Assembly (NCBI RefSeq): GCF_024172185.1
Contig: NZ_JAMZEC010000001.1
Coordinates: 6,603,001 to 6,667,000 of the forward strand
Direction of reading: 5' to 3'
DNA from: Nonomuraea roseoviolacea subsp. carminata
GTDB lineage: Bacteria; Actinomycetota; Actinomycetes; Streptosporangiales; Streptosporangiaceae
Length of the DNA stretch: 64,000 nt
Shown: positions 57,067-64,000 of the stretch, one piece after another
Numbering within the stretch: the first letter of the stretch is position 1
How the letters are laid out: every line of letters begins with the position of its first letter
Position numbers and translations under genes: made by a program
Notes under the pieces: model-generated
Told to the model about the DNA's origin: nothing
Database searches by the model: none
Seen by the model: only the letters and a program-made list of their open reading frames with translations

Positions 57067-57096
57067 CCCGCGTTCACCTTCACCGGGAGAGGGCGG

Positions 57097-57765
57097 TCAC
57101 CCGGCCAGGAACTCGTCCACCACCCGCCGGAACTCGCGCCGCGCCGAGACGTGGATGAGGTGCCCGGCCTCGATCGTGACCAGCCGCGCCCCCGGGATCA
57201 GCTCGGCCAGCCGTTCCGACCGGAACGGGCTCGCCGACCCGCCCGACAGCACCAGCGTGGGCGCCGTGATCTGCCGCAGCCCGTCGCGCCAGGCCGGGTC
57301 GGGGTCGGCGAGCTGGGGCTCGGTCTGGTGCATCATCCGCCAGTCGAAGCCCGTCGAGTCGTCCTCCACGAGAGGCGGGCGGCCCTCCAGCGGGTACGGC
57401 TGCGGCGGGTCCTCCAGCACCAGCCGCCCGACCAGGCCGGGATGGCGCATGGCCAGCAGGTAGGCGACCACGCCGCCCAGCGAGTGGCCCACGACCACGG
57501 CCCGGTCGACGCCGAGGTGGCGCAGCAGCCCGGCGACGTCGTCGGCCATGTCGGCGACGGCGTACGAGCCGGGGTGCTCGCTGGCGCCGTGGCCGCGCAG
57601 GTCGGGGGCGATGACGTGGTGGCGGGCGGCGAAGTGCTGGGTGATGCCGTTCCAGTCGTTGTGGTCGGCGGTGCGCCCGTGCAGCAGCACCAGGGCGGGG
57701 GAGGCGGGGTCGCCCTCCTCGCGGAAGGTCAGCTTGATCCCGTTGACGGCCGCTTCGCGTATCAC
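57097..57765 (-). CDS. Alpha/beta hydrolase
   Basis: 222 aa. ALVLLHGRTADHNDW (oxyanion His-Gly), the nucleophile elbow VVGHSLGGVVAY (Ser near 97), and a late ETIEAGHLIH-like IEAGHLIHVS His. No signal peptide. The enzyme could be an epoxide-hydrolase or esterase type. GTG 57765 is chosen; a -10-like TATAGG lies about 9 nt upstream. It is convergent with the TetR gene and divergent from the ring-opening amidohydrolase gene. Confidence 0.85.
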   Translation of the reverse strand: MIREAAVNGIKLTFREEGDPASPALVLLHGRTADHNDWNGITQHFAARHHVIAPDLRGHGASEHPGSYAVADMADDVAGLLRHLGVDRAVVVGHSLGGVVAYLLAMRHPGLVGRLVLEDPPQPYPLEGRPPLVEDDSTGFDWRMMHQTEPQLADPDPAWRDGLRQITAPTLVLSGGSASPFRSERLAELIPGARLVTIEAGHLIHVSARREFRRVVDEFLAG

Positions 57766-57871
57766 AGCCGAGACCCTATAGCCCCCCGTGCCCTGCCCCA
57801 TATGAGCCGACATTGGCAGACATTGCCCATGAAAGGGCGGCAGCGGAATGAGTAGCGTCGCCAGGGACGGG

Positions 57872-57956
57872 CCGGCGGGTTTGGCCTGATGTTTGCGCGG
57901 GCCTGTGACGCGCCCGCCGGACGGCCGGGTATCTCGCCCGGGGAACCGACCCGGGC
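57872..57956 (+). promoter_or_regulatory. Structured 5' leader of the ring-opening amidohydrolase
   Basis: The 214-bp gap holds two stems on the coding strand. CCGGCGGG (57872-57879) pairs with CCCGCCGG (57913-57920) across 33 nt. A hairpin GCCCGGG (57936-57942) with CCCGGGC (57950-57956) and loop GAACCGA ends 23 nt before the start codon. This may be an attenuator or a ligand-sensing RNA; I recognise no known riboswitch. Confidence 0.4.
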
Positions 57957-57979
57957 AGGCGTGGAGAAAGGGCGGACCG

Positions 57980-59074
57980 ATGCCGGATCCGATCGAAGTG
58001 CGCAAGGTGCCGATCGAGAGCGTGACCGACGCCTCCGGCCTGGCCCGGCTCATCGACGACGGCGTCATCGAGGCGCACCGCGTGCTGGCCGTCATCGGCA
58101 AGACCGAGGGCAACGGCGGGGTCAACGACTACACCCGCATCCTGGCCGACCGCGCGTTCCGTGAGGTGCTGGCCGCCAAGGGCCATCCCGCGCCCGAGAC
58201 GGTGCCCCTGGTGTGGTCCGGCGGCACCGACGGCATCCTCAGCCCGCACGCCACGGTCTTCGCCACCCTCGACCCGGCCGGGGCCGTGCCGACGGACGAG
58301 CCGCGCGTGTCGGTCGGCGTGGCCATGAGCGACGTCATCCTGCCGGAGGACATCGGCCGGCCCGCCATGGTGGAGAAGGTCGCGGCGGGCGTCCGCGAGG
58401 CCATGAAGATCGCCGGGATCGACGACCCGCGCGACGTCCACTACGTCCAGACCAAGACCCCGCTGCTCACCCTGGCCACCATCACCGAGGCCAGGAGCCG
58501 CGGGCAGGACACGGCCATCGAGGAGACCGGCCCCTCCATGGACCTGTCCAACTCCACCACCGCCCTCGGCATCGCCGTCGCCCTCGGCGAGATAGAGCCG
58601 CCCCGGGCCGACCAGATCCACAAGGACCTGTCCCTGTACTCGTCGGTCGCGTCCTGCTCCTCGGGGGTCGAGCTCGACCGGGCGCAGATCGTCCTGGTCG
58701 GCAACGTCCGGGGGATCGGTGGCCGCTACCGGATCGGTCACAGCGTGATGAGGGACGCCCTGGACGCCGACGGCATCTGGGCGGCCATCCGCGACTCCGG
58801 GCTGGAGCTGCCCGACCGCCCGCACCCCTCCGACCTGGGCGACCGGCTGGTCAACGTCTTCATGAAGTGCGAGGCCGACCCCTCGGGCCGGGTGCGGGGG
58901 CGGCGCAACATCATGCTGGACGACTCCGACGTCCACTGGCACCGGCAGATCAAGGCGGCCGTGGGCGGGGTGGCGGCCTCGGTGACGGGCGACCCGGCGG
59001 TGTTCGTGTCGGTGGCCGCCGTCCACCAGGGCCCCTCGGGCGGCGGCCCGGTCGCCGCCATCACCACCCACTGA
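57980..59074 (+). CDS. Ring-opening amidohydrolase (cyanurate amidohydrolase/barbiturase family)
   Basis: 364 aa in three pseudo-repeats, each giving one Ser-Lys set: K41 (GKTEGNG) and S80 (WSGGTDG); K159 (QTKTPLL) with Ser near 227 (SCSSGVE); K296 (FMKCEAD) and S353 (GPSGGGP). The family hydrolyses cyclic imides: cyanurate (AtzD/TrzD) or barbiturate. The Ser/Lys sets match the active site, so it should be active; which ring is opened is not readable. ATG 57980 has AAAGGGCGG 5 nt upstream. A structured leader precedes it. Confidence 0.88.
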   Translation: MPDPIEVRKVPIESVTDASGLARLIDDGVIEAHRVLAVIGKTEGNGGVNDYTRILADRAFREVLAAKGHPAPETVPLVWSGGTDGILSPHATVFATLDPAGAVPTDEPRVSVGVAMSDVILPEDIGRPAMVEKVAAGVREAMKIAGIDDPRDVHYVQTKTPLLTLATITEARSRGQDTAIEETGPSMDLSNSTTALGIAVALGEIEPPRADQIHKDLSLYSSVASCSSGVELDRAQIVLVGNVRGIGGRYRIGHSVMRDALDADGIWAAIRDSGLELPDRPHPSDLGDRLVNVFMKCEADPSGRVRGRRNIMLDDSDVHWHRQIKAAVGGVAASVTGDPAVFVSVAAVHQGPSGGGPVAAITTH

Positions 59075-59162
59075 CCGGCCCGGCGCCCGTGACCGCCCCA
59101 GCCTCGTGCCCGTCCCGGCGCCCTGCCCGCGCGGGCGTCAGGGGCGGGCCACCGCTGGAGTA

Positions 59163-59732
59163 TCAGTCCAGGAAGATCCCGGCGAGGCGTGGCAGGCGGC
59201 GACGCATCTCATCGCCGTCGGCGACGTCCCACCGCACCCCGGCCGGCTCGGTCATGGCCCGCAGCGGGCGGGCTTCCGGGGAAGCCGCCAGCGCCTCGTC
59301 GAGCCCGTCCGGTTCACCGGTGAGACGTCGGTAGGCCCGGTGGGCCACCCGGTTGAAGTCCTCGTTCCCGATGAGCACGTCCCCGCCGTCCCGCACCGCC
59401 GGATGGTCGGCGAGAGAGTCCGGATCGGCGAGCGCGCGCTCGTACCAGTGCCGGCCGAGCGAGATGAGGCCCTCGCGGAAGTCCATGAACCCGTCGTCGG
59501 ACCACCAGCCTTCGATGAGGAACGCCGCCGCCCACAGTTCGTACCGGTAAGCATGGTCGCGCAGCTGCCACTGGCGCAGGGAGAACTGGACGATCTCGGC
59601 AGGCGTGCGGCTCACAAGCCGCTCCTCGCACGCGCGCCCGATCGCGTCGCGCCGATCGTCGAAGTCCAGGTCCAGCGCGTCGACCTCGGCGCACGCCTCG
59701 TCCATCAGGGCCCAGAACTCCTCGACATCCAT
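59163..59732 (-). CDS. DUF4240-domain protein
   Basis: 189 aa. The DUF4240 signature EEFWALMDEA at the start, then RYELWAAAFLIEGWWSDDGFMDFREGLISLGRHW and RALADPDSLAD. Function unknown. The ATG 59732 start is preceded by GTG 59735. It follows the B3/B4 gene by 19 bp, so the pair is likely co-transcribed. Confidence 0.8.
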   Translation of the reverse strand: MDVEEFWALMDEACAEVDALDLDFDDRRDAIGRACEERLVSRTPAEIVQFSLRQWQLRDHAYRYELWAAAFLIEGWWSDDGFMDFREGLISLGRHWYERALADPDSLADHPAVRDGGDVLIGNEDFNRVAHRAYRRLTGEPDGLDEALAASPEARPLRAMTEPAGVRWDVADGDEMRRRLPRLAGIFLD

Positions 59733-59751
59733 CACGGCTGTACTGGGCCCT

Positions 59752-60444
59752 TCAGAAGGTGAAGCGACGAGCGGACGGCGTCAGCACGGCCGTCTTCGAG
59801 GCGGCACCCCAGACGGCGTCCAGCTCGCCCGCGAGAGTCTCCACGAGCCGCGCCACGTCGCTCGCCGCCGTCTCGTGCAGGGCCTCCGCGACCACGAGCA
59901 CGGAACGGGTCGAGTCGCGCACGGCTGACAGGCCGCTCTGCCGGTTCGTCCAGCGCCGGGCGTGGGCGCGGCCGGCGCCGTCGGCGAAGATCACCTCACC
60001 GGGCGCCGGATGCTCGGTCTCGCCGGAGAAGGTCAGGTACGTCTCGTCGCCCCCGGCGTGCCGTACCTCCAGGAAGTCCGTGACGTGCTCGACGTCGAAG
60101 ACCGCCACCGGGATCGCGTACGCCACCGACACCGCGTTGCACAGGTCGATCAGCGGGTGGATGCGCGGCAGCGATCCCTCCTTGCGCAGACGCCGCAGCA
60201 GCGACTCCGAGGCGCAGCGGTACTGCGTCGGCTTGAGGCCCATCCGCCCGAACGCCCGCCGCCACGCCTGGATCTCCGGCAGCTCTCCCTCCGGCGAACC
60301 CTCCAGCCGCCTGGCGGCCGTCGCGGAGAACTCCGCCACCCGGGCGTCCACGGAGACGTCCGGCCGGATGCCCTCCGCGTACAGCACCGCCGGAGCCAAC
60401 TCCGGGAAGTCGCGCCAGATCGTGTCCGCATGCTCGAACCGCAC
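59752..60444 (-). CDS. Stand-alone B3/B4 (phenylalanyl-tRNA synthetase-like) domain protein
   Basis: 230 aa. B3/B4 domain: WRRAFGRMGLKPTQYRCASESLLRR, then IHPLIDLCNAVSVAYAIPVAVFDVEHV and LSAVRDSTRSVLVVAEALHE. In PheRS the B3/B4 module edits mis-charged tRNA; free-standing copies may do trans-editing or bind other ligands. GTG 60444 follows GGAGGTGGCC. It is the first gene of a pair with the DUF4240 protein. Confidence 0.82.
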   Translation of the reverse strand: MRFEHADTIWRDFPELAPAVLYAEGIRPDVSVDARVAEFSATAARRLEGSPEGELPEIQAWRRAFGRMGLKPTQYRCASESLLRRLRKEGSLPRIHPLIDLCNAVSVAYAIPVAVFDVEHVTDFLEVRHAGGDETYLTFSGETEHPAPGEVIFADGAGRAHARRWTNRQSGLSAVRDSTRSVLVVAEALHETAASDVARLVETLAGELDAVWGAASKTAVLTPSARRFTF

Positions 60445-60647
60445 GGCCACCTCCAAGATCAAGAGAGTCCAGCCTACCGGGCGGCGCCTACGGTCCATGA
60501 GGCCGACACCCGCACACCACCGCGATGTCGACGAGAGCGGCGGATTCGGGGAGAGGGGTGTCCTCAGGAGGTCCGGCGTGTCGGGCCGTGAGCAGGAGCG
60601 CGGGCGTGTTCCGGAGGCGGGGGAGGGCGGCGGTAGTGTCGGGAGCT

Positions 60648-61190
60648 GTGCCGAGCATCCCGCAACCTCTCGACCCGGACGACGACGGCAGCGCCGCGCC
60701 CGCCCTGGCCGCTGCCCTCGCCTCCTACCAGCAGGGCACGGCCGGTCCTGGCGACGTGCTGGCCGCCCTGACCGGGGCCCGGCTCCTCGTGCCCGTCGTG
60801 GCCCTGCTGACCGAGTCCGAGGTGGGCGAGCACGGGCTGCGCCAGGAGAAGGAGAGCGAGATGGCGCTGCCCAAGCTCGTCGGAAAGGACGGCAGGGAGG
60901 CGGTGCTGGCGTTCACGGGCACGGAGGCGCTGACGCGGTGGCGTCCGGACGCCCGGCCCGTGCAGGCGACCACCCCGCAGGTCTGCCAGGCGGCGGCCCA
61001 TGAGCGGGCGGCGGCCGTGGTGGTGGACGTGGCGGGGCCGGTGCCGTTCGTGATCGAGGGTGAGGTGCTGGAGGCGCTGGCCGCGGTCGCCTCGGGGACC
61101 CTGGATCAGGTTCCGGGGGTCACGGTCGCCCGCATGCGGCCCGATCCGGCGCCCCGGCGCCGCCGCTGGTTCTCCCGCAAAGCCACCTGA
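60648..61190 (+). CDS. SseB-family protein
   Basis: 180 aa. The SseB N-terminal domain is clear: LLVPVVALLTESE, EMALPKLVGKDGREAVLAFTG, EALTRWRPDARPV. SseB is named for enhanced serine sensitivity; its molecular role is unknown. A basic tail (PAPRRRRWFSRK) ends the protein. GTG 60648 has GGGAGCT 3-4 nt upstream. Confidence 0.82.
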   Translation: MPSIPQPLDPDDDGSAAPALAAALASYQQGTAGPGDVLAALTGARLLVPVVALLTESEVGEHGLRQEKESEMALPKLVGKDGREAVLAFTGTEALTRWRPDARPVQATTPQVCQAAAHERAAAVVVDVAGPVPFVIEGEVLEALAAVASGTLDQVPGVTVARMRPDPAPRRRRWFSRKAT

Positions 61191-61276
61191 CGCCCCGGTC
61201 TGTGCCTGGTGACCGGCGGGGGACGGGTGCGTGAAGAAGGCCGCGCGGAGCGGGCGCGTCGCACTAGGGTCGCCCT

Positions 61277-62032
61277 GTGGCGGGAGTGGTGGCACTGGCG
61301 GCGCTGGCCGGCCTCATCGCCGGCCCCTACGTCCGCGCCCTGGCGAGCGGCTTCGGCCCCGCCCCCGACGCGCCCTCCGACGCCTCCGACGCGCCCTCCG
61401 ACGCCCACGCCGCGCCTCCTGACGCCCACGCCGCGCCTCCGGACACCTACGCCACACCTCCGGTCGCCCAGACCACACCCCCGGACACCCGCGCCGAAGC
61501 CAGAAACGCCTTCGCTCGGGCCCTGCGCACCACGCCCCTCCCCGCCTGGCCGCCGTACCTGGAGGTCGTCACCGCCGCCGTCGCCGCCCTGGTCACCTGG
61601 CGCGCCGGGCTGCCCTACCTCTACCTCGCCCTGGCCGGCACCACTCTCGCCGTGATCGACTGGCGTACCTCGCGGCTCCCTGACGCCGTCACCCTGCCCT
61701 CGTACCCGCTGCTGGCGCTCAGCCTGATCCCCACCGGCGAGCTGCCGCGCGCCCTGCTGGGCGCGGCGGCGCTGACGGCCGTCTACGGCGCGCTGTGGCT
61801 GGTCAGGCCCGCCGCCATGGGGTTCGGCGACGTCAAGCTGGCCGGGCTCGTCGGCATGGCCGCCGCCGCGCGCGGCTGGGAGGCGTGGGTCGTGGCCGCC
61901 GTCGCCGGGCAGCTCCTCGCCGCCCTGTACGCCCTCGCGCTGCTCCTGACGCGGCGGGCGAGCCGCGACACCGAGTTCCCGCTCGGGCCCTTCATGCTGC
62001 TCGGGGCTCTGGCCGCCGTGTGTCTCGCCTGA
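61277..62032 (+). CDS. A24-family prepilin peptidase
   Basis: 251 aa. Type IV prepilin peptidase-like membrane protease: the catalytic Asp in AVIDWRTSRLPDAVTLP and the GxGD motif MGFGDVKLAG. About six helices. It lacks the N-methyltransferase domain. A Pro/Asp/Ala-rich linker (about 28-70, with repeated APPDAHA/TPPD units) sits after the first helix and is unusual. GTG 61277 follows a -10-like TAGGGT and may be leaderless. No pilin gene is in the window. Confidence 0.87.
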   Translation: MAGVVALAALAGLIAGPYVRALASGFGPAPDAPSDASDAPSDAHAAPPDAHAAPPDTYATPPVAQTTPPDTRAEARNAFARALRTTPLPAWPPYLEVVTAAVAALVTWRAGLPYLYLALAGTTLAVIDWRTSRLPDAVTLPSYPLLALSLIPTGELPRALLGAAALTAVYGALWLVRPAAMGFGDVKLAGLVGMAAAARGWEAWVVAAVAGQLLAALYALALLLTRRASRDTEFPLGPFMLLGALAAVCLA

Positions 62033-62079
62033 TGAACGTTCGGCCATCCCACCGGCCGGGACATGGAAGACTTGTACGC

Positions 62080-63261
62080 ATGTTGCGCTGGTTGACCGCC
62101 GGAGAGTCCCACGGGCCGGAGCTCGTTGCCATCATGGAGGGCCTGCCGGCCGGGGTCGAGGTGACCACGGCCGCCATCGACGAGGCGCTGCGCCGCCGCC
62201 GTCTCGGCTACGGCCGCGGCGCCCGGATGAAGTTCGAGCAGGACCAGGTGACGATCGTCGGCGGCGTCCGCCACGGCCGCACCATGGGCAGCCCGGTCGC
62301 CGTGCGCGTCGGCAACACCGAGTGGCCCAAGTGGGAGAAGGTCATGGCCGCCGACCCGGTCGACCCGGCCGAGCTGGAGGGGCTGGCGCGCAACGCGCCG
62401 CGCTCGCGGCCCCGGCCCGGCCACGCCGACCTGGCCGGCATGCAGAAGTACGGGTTCGACGACGCGCGACAGGTCCTCGACCGGGCCAGCGCCCGCGAGA
62501 CGGCGGCCCGGGTGGCGCTCGGCGAGGTGGCCCGGCGCTTCCTCAAGCAGGCGCTCGGCGTCGACATCGTCAGCCACGTCACCGAGATCGGCGGCGCCAG
62601 GACACCGGCCGAGACCCTGCCCGGCCCGGGTGATCTGGCCCGGATCGACGACGACCCGGTCAGGTGCGCCGACCCCGAGGGCAGCGCCGCCATGGTCACC
62701 GTCATCGACCAGGCGCACAAGGACGGCGACACGCTCGGCGGCGTCGTCGAGGTGCTCGCCTACGGCCTGCCGCCGGGCCTCGGCAGCTACACCCACTGGG
62801 ACCGCCGCCTCGACTCCCGGCTGGCCGGGGCGCTCATGGGCATCCAGGCGATCAAGGGCGTGGCCGTCGGCGACGGGTTCGAGACCGCCCGCCGGCCCGG
62901 CTCCCGCGCCCACGACGAGATCGAGTACACCACCGAGAACGGCGTCAAGCGCGTCACCAACCGCGCGGGCGGCATCGAGGGCGGCATGACCAACGGCGAG
63001 ATCCTGCGGGTCAGCGCCGCCATGAAGCCCATCTCGACGGTCCCGCGGGCGCTGGCCACGATCGACGTCAGGACCGGCGAGGCCGCCAAGGCCCACCACG
63101 AGCGCTCCGACGTGTGCGCCGTGCCGGCCGCGGGCATCGTGGCCGAGGCGATGGTCGCGCTCGTGCTGGCCGACGCCGCGCTCGAGAAGTTCGGCGGCGA
63201 CTCCGTCGAGGAAGTCGCCCGCAACCTGTCCGGCTACCTCTCCTCCATGGTGATCAAGTGA
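62080..63261 (+). CDS. aroC: Chorismate synthase
   Basis: 393 aa. It forms chorismate from EPSP with FMN. Signatures: LRWLTAGESHGPELVAIMEG start, then GRGARMKFE, RPGHADLAGMQKYG and RASARETAARVA, plus SDVCAVPAAGIVAEAM near the end. ATG 62080 has GAAGAC upstream. The stop overlaps the aroK start (GTGA), so the operon aroC-aroK-aroB is coupled. Confidence 0.96.
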   Translation: MLRWLTAGESHGPELVAIMEGLPAGVEVTTAAIDEALRRRRLGYGRGARMKFEQDQVTIVGGVRHGRTMGSPVAVRVGNTEWPKWEKVMAADPVDPAELEGLARNAPRSRPRPGHADLAGMQKYGFDDARQVLDRASARETAARVALGEVARRFLKQALGVDIVSHVTEIGGARTPAETLPGPGDLARIDDDPVRCADPEGSAAMVTVIDQAHKDGDTLGGVVEVLAYGLPPGLGSYTHWDRRLDSRLAGALMGIQAIKGVAVGDGFETARRPGSRAHDEIEYTTENGVKRVTNRAGGIEGGMTNGEILRVSAAMKPISTVPRALATIDVRTGEAAKAHHERSDVCAVPAAGIVAEAMVALVLADAALEKFGGDSVEEVARNLSGYLSSMVIK

Positions 63262-63758
63262 CCAGAGCCGTGCTGATCGGGCCGCCCGGGTCCGGCAAGA
63301 CCACCCTCGGCCGGCTGCTCGCCGAGCGGTACGGCGTCGCCTTCCGCGACACCGACGCCGACGTGGAGGCCGTCGCCGGCAAGCCCGTCTCCGACATCTT
63401 CGTCGAGGACGGCGAGGAGCGCTTCCGCGAGCTGGAGCGCGAGGCCGTGCGCCGGGCCCTGGCCGAGCACGACGGCGTGCTGTCGCTCGGCGGCGGCGCC
63501 GTGCTCGACGAGGGCACGCAGGCGCTGCTGGCCGGTCAGCCCGTCGTCTACCTCCAGGTGGGGCTGGCCGACGCGGTGCAGCGGGTCGGTCTCGCCGCGG
63601 CCCGGCCGCTGCTCGTGCTCAACCCGCGCAGCCGGCTCAAGAAGCTCATGGAGGAGCGGCGGCCGATCTACGAGCGGCTCGCCGTCCTGACCGTCGTCAC
63701 CGACCAGCGCGCTCCCGCGGAGCTGGCCGACGAGATCGTGAAGGGACTGGCGTCATGA
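63258..63758 (+). CDS. aroK: Shikimate kinase
   Basis: 166 aa. Walker A GPPGSGKTT (8-16), DTDADVEAVAGK (shikimate Asp), FRELEREAV and the LSLGGGAV loop, then the lid ARPLLVLNPRSRLKKL. It phosphorylates shikimate with ATP. GTG 63258 and the aroC stop overlap by 4 nt. The stop overlaps the aroB start (ATGA). Confidence 0.95.
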   Translation: MTRAVLIGPPGSGKTTLGRLLAERYGVAFRDTDADVEAVAGKPVSDIFVEDGEERFRELEREAVRRALAEHDGVLSLGGGAVLDEGTQALLAGQPVVYLQVGLADAVQRVGLAAARPLLVLNPRSRLKKLMEERRPIYERLAVLTVVTDQRAPAELADEIVKGLAS

Positions 63759-64000
63759 CCGCGACCAGGATCACCGTGCGCGGCGACAGCCCGTACGACG
63801 TGGTGGTCGGCACGGGCGTGCTGGGCGAGCTGCCGGCGCTGCTCAAGCCGGGGGTGCGCACGGTCGCCGTGGTCCACCCGGCCGGGCTGCCGGAGATCGC
63901 CCGCCCGGTGTGCGCGTCGCTGTCCGACGCCGGGTACGACGTGGTCGCGCTGCCCGTGCCCGACGGTGAGCAGGCCAAGACCGTCGAGGTCGCGGCGCAG
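63755..64000 (+). CDS. aroB: 3-dehydroquinate synthase, 5' part (cut by window edge)
   Basis: 82 residues visible. The opening TRITVRGDSPYDVVVGTGVLGELPALL and the VVALPVPDGEQAKTVEV segment (the E-x-x-K-x-x-E NAD-site region) match DHQ synthase. It converts DAHP to 3-dehydroquinate. ATG 63755 overlaps the aroK stop by 4 nt. The catalytic zinc site lies beyond the window. Confidence 0.92.
   Translation, partial: MTATRITVRGDSPYDVVVGTGVLGELPALLKPGVRTVAVVHPAGLPEIARPVCASLSDAGYDVVALPVPDGEQAKTVEVAAQ

Noticed and set aside
61106..62047. 313-residue minus-strand frame opposite the prepilin peptidase
   Set aside because: Composition is Gly/Arg/Gln-rich with no motif, and the plus strand carries intact peptidase motifs.

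Overview
The window is very GC-rich, densely coded actinomycete chromosome. GTG and TTG starts are common, and many neighbouring genes share 1-8 nt. The gene mix fits a Streptosporangiales-type genus such as Nonomuraea or a relative: WhiB, an XRE/DUF5753 regulator with its DUF397 partner and an anti-sigma-type ATPase, an ECF sigma with an RskA-like anti-sigma, a one-pass Ser/Thr kinase and cytochrome bd. Genus is an inference from gene content. I see no rRNA, tRNA, CRISPR array, insertion sequence, phage or secondary-metabolite core.

Layout. 1-2.5 kb: a secreted two-CHRD-domain protein (cut by the left edge) and an ECF sigma/anti-sigma pair. The sigma gene and the CHRD gene have near-identical promoters, so this looks like a small self-contained regulon. 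2.7-6.5 kb: rsgA with a short upstream ORF, a phosphoribosyltransferase, a gene remnant, a TMEM175-like channel and an SDR. 6.5-9 kb: an ATPase/XRE/DUF397 regulatory trio sharing a palindrome, then whiB. 9-14 kb: an iron-box-controlled sucrase/ferredoxin-like protein, then a glycerol-3-phosphate/alkyl-DHAP-type FAD module (glpD, tetR, AGPS-like). 14-22.5 kb: metallophosphoesterase, a short family-A polymerase, MFS, MOSC and a repeat-rich Ser/Thr kinase.

22.7-33.8 kb is the most interesting block. Three overlapping genes resemble the E. coli AllG/AllF/AllH (YlbE/FdrA/YlbF) oxamate carbamoyltransferase. They diverge from a PucR regulator, which is followed by an S4 protein, an NCS2 purine/pyrimidine permease and a three-subunit molybdenum hydroxylase. 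No allantoinase, allantoate amidohydrolase, ureidoglycolate or carbamate kinase gene is in view. Further along come hydantoinase HyuA/HyuB (41.7-45.5 kb), a CoA-transferase and a fused biotin-type carboxyltransferase (46.7-49.4 kb), a nitrilase-family hydrolase, and a cyanurate amidohydrolase/barbiturase-family enzyme (58-59 kb) behind a structured leader. Together these suggest that the region specialises in opening N-heterocyclic rings (purine, pyrimidine, hydantoin), possibly by an oxidative pyrimidine route.

34-41 kb holds an LRR protein, a lipoprotein, cydAB with a palindromic promoter, a membrane-anchored CoxG-like protein, FrnE and thymidine kinase. 49.5-62 kb holds small unknowns, membrane proteins, two alpha/beta hydrolases, an aminotransferase, a FUSC transporter with a divergent TetR, DUF4240, a B3/B4 protein, SseB and a prepilin peptidase. 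The right edge is the shikimate operon aroC-aroK-aroB (aroB cut).

A recurring oddity is short tandem repeats of 25-66 bp between genes, at gene ends and inside genes: 3.98, 17.5, 20.0, 21.2, 33.8, 35.6, 38.8 and 53.96 kb. There is also a strand-biased purine-rich tract at 39.1 kb.
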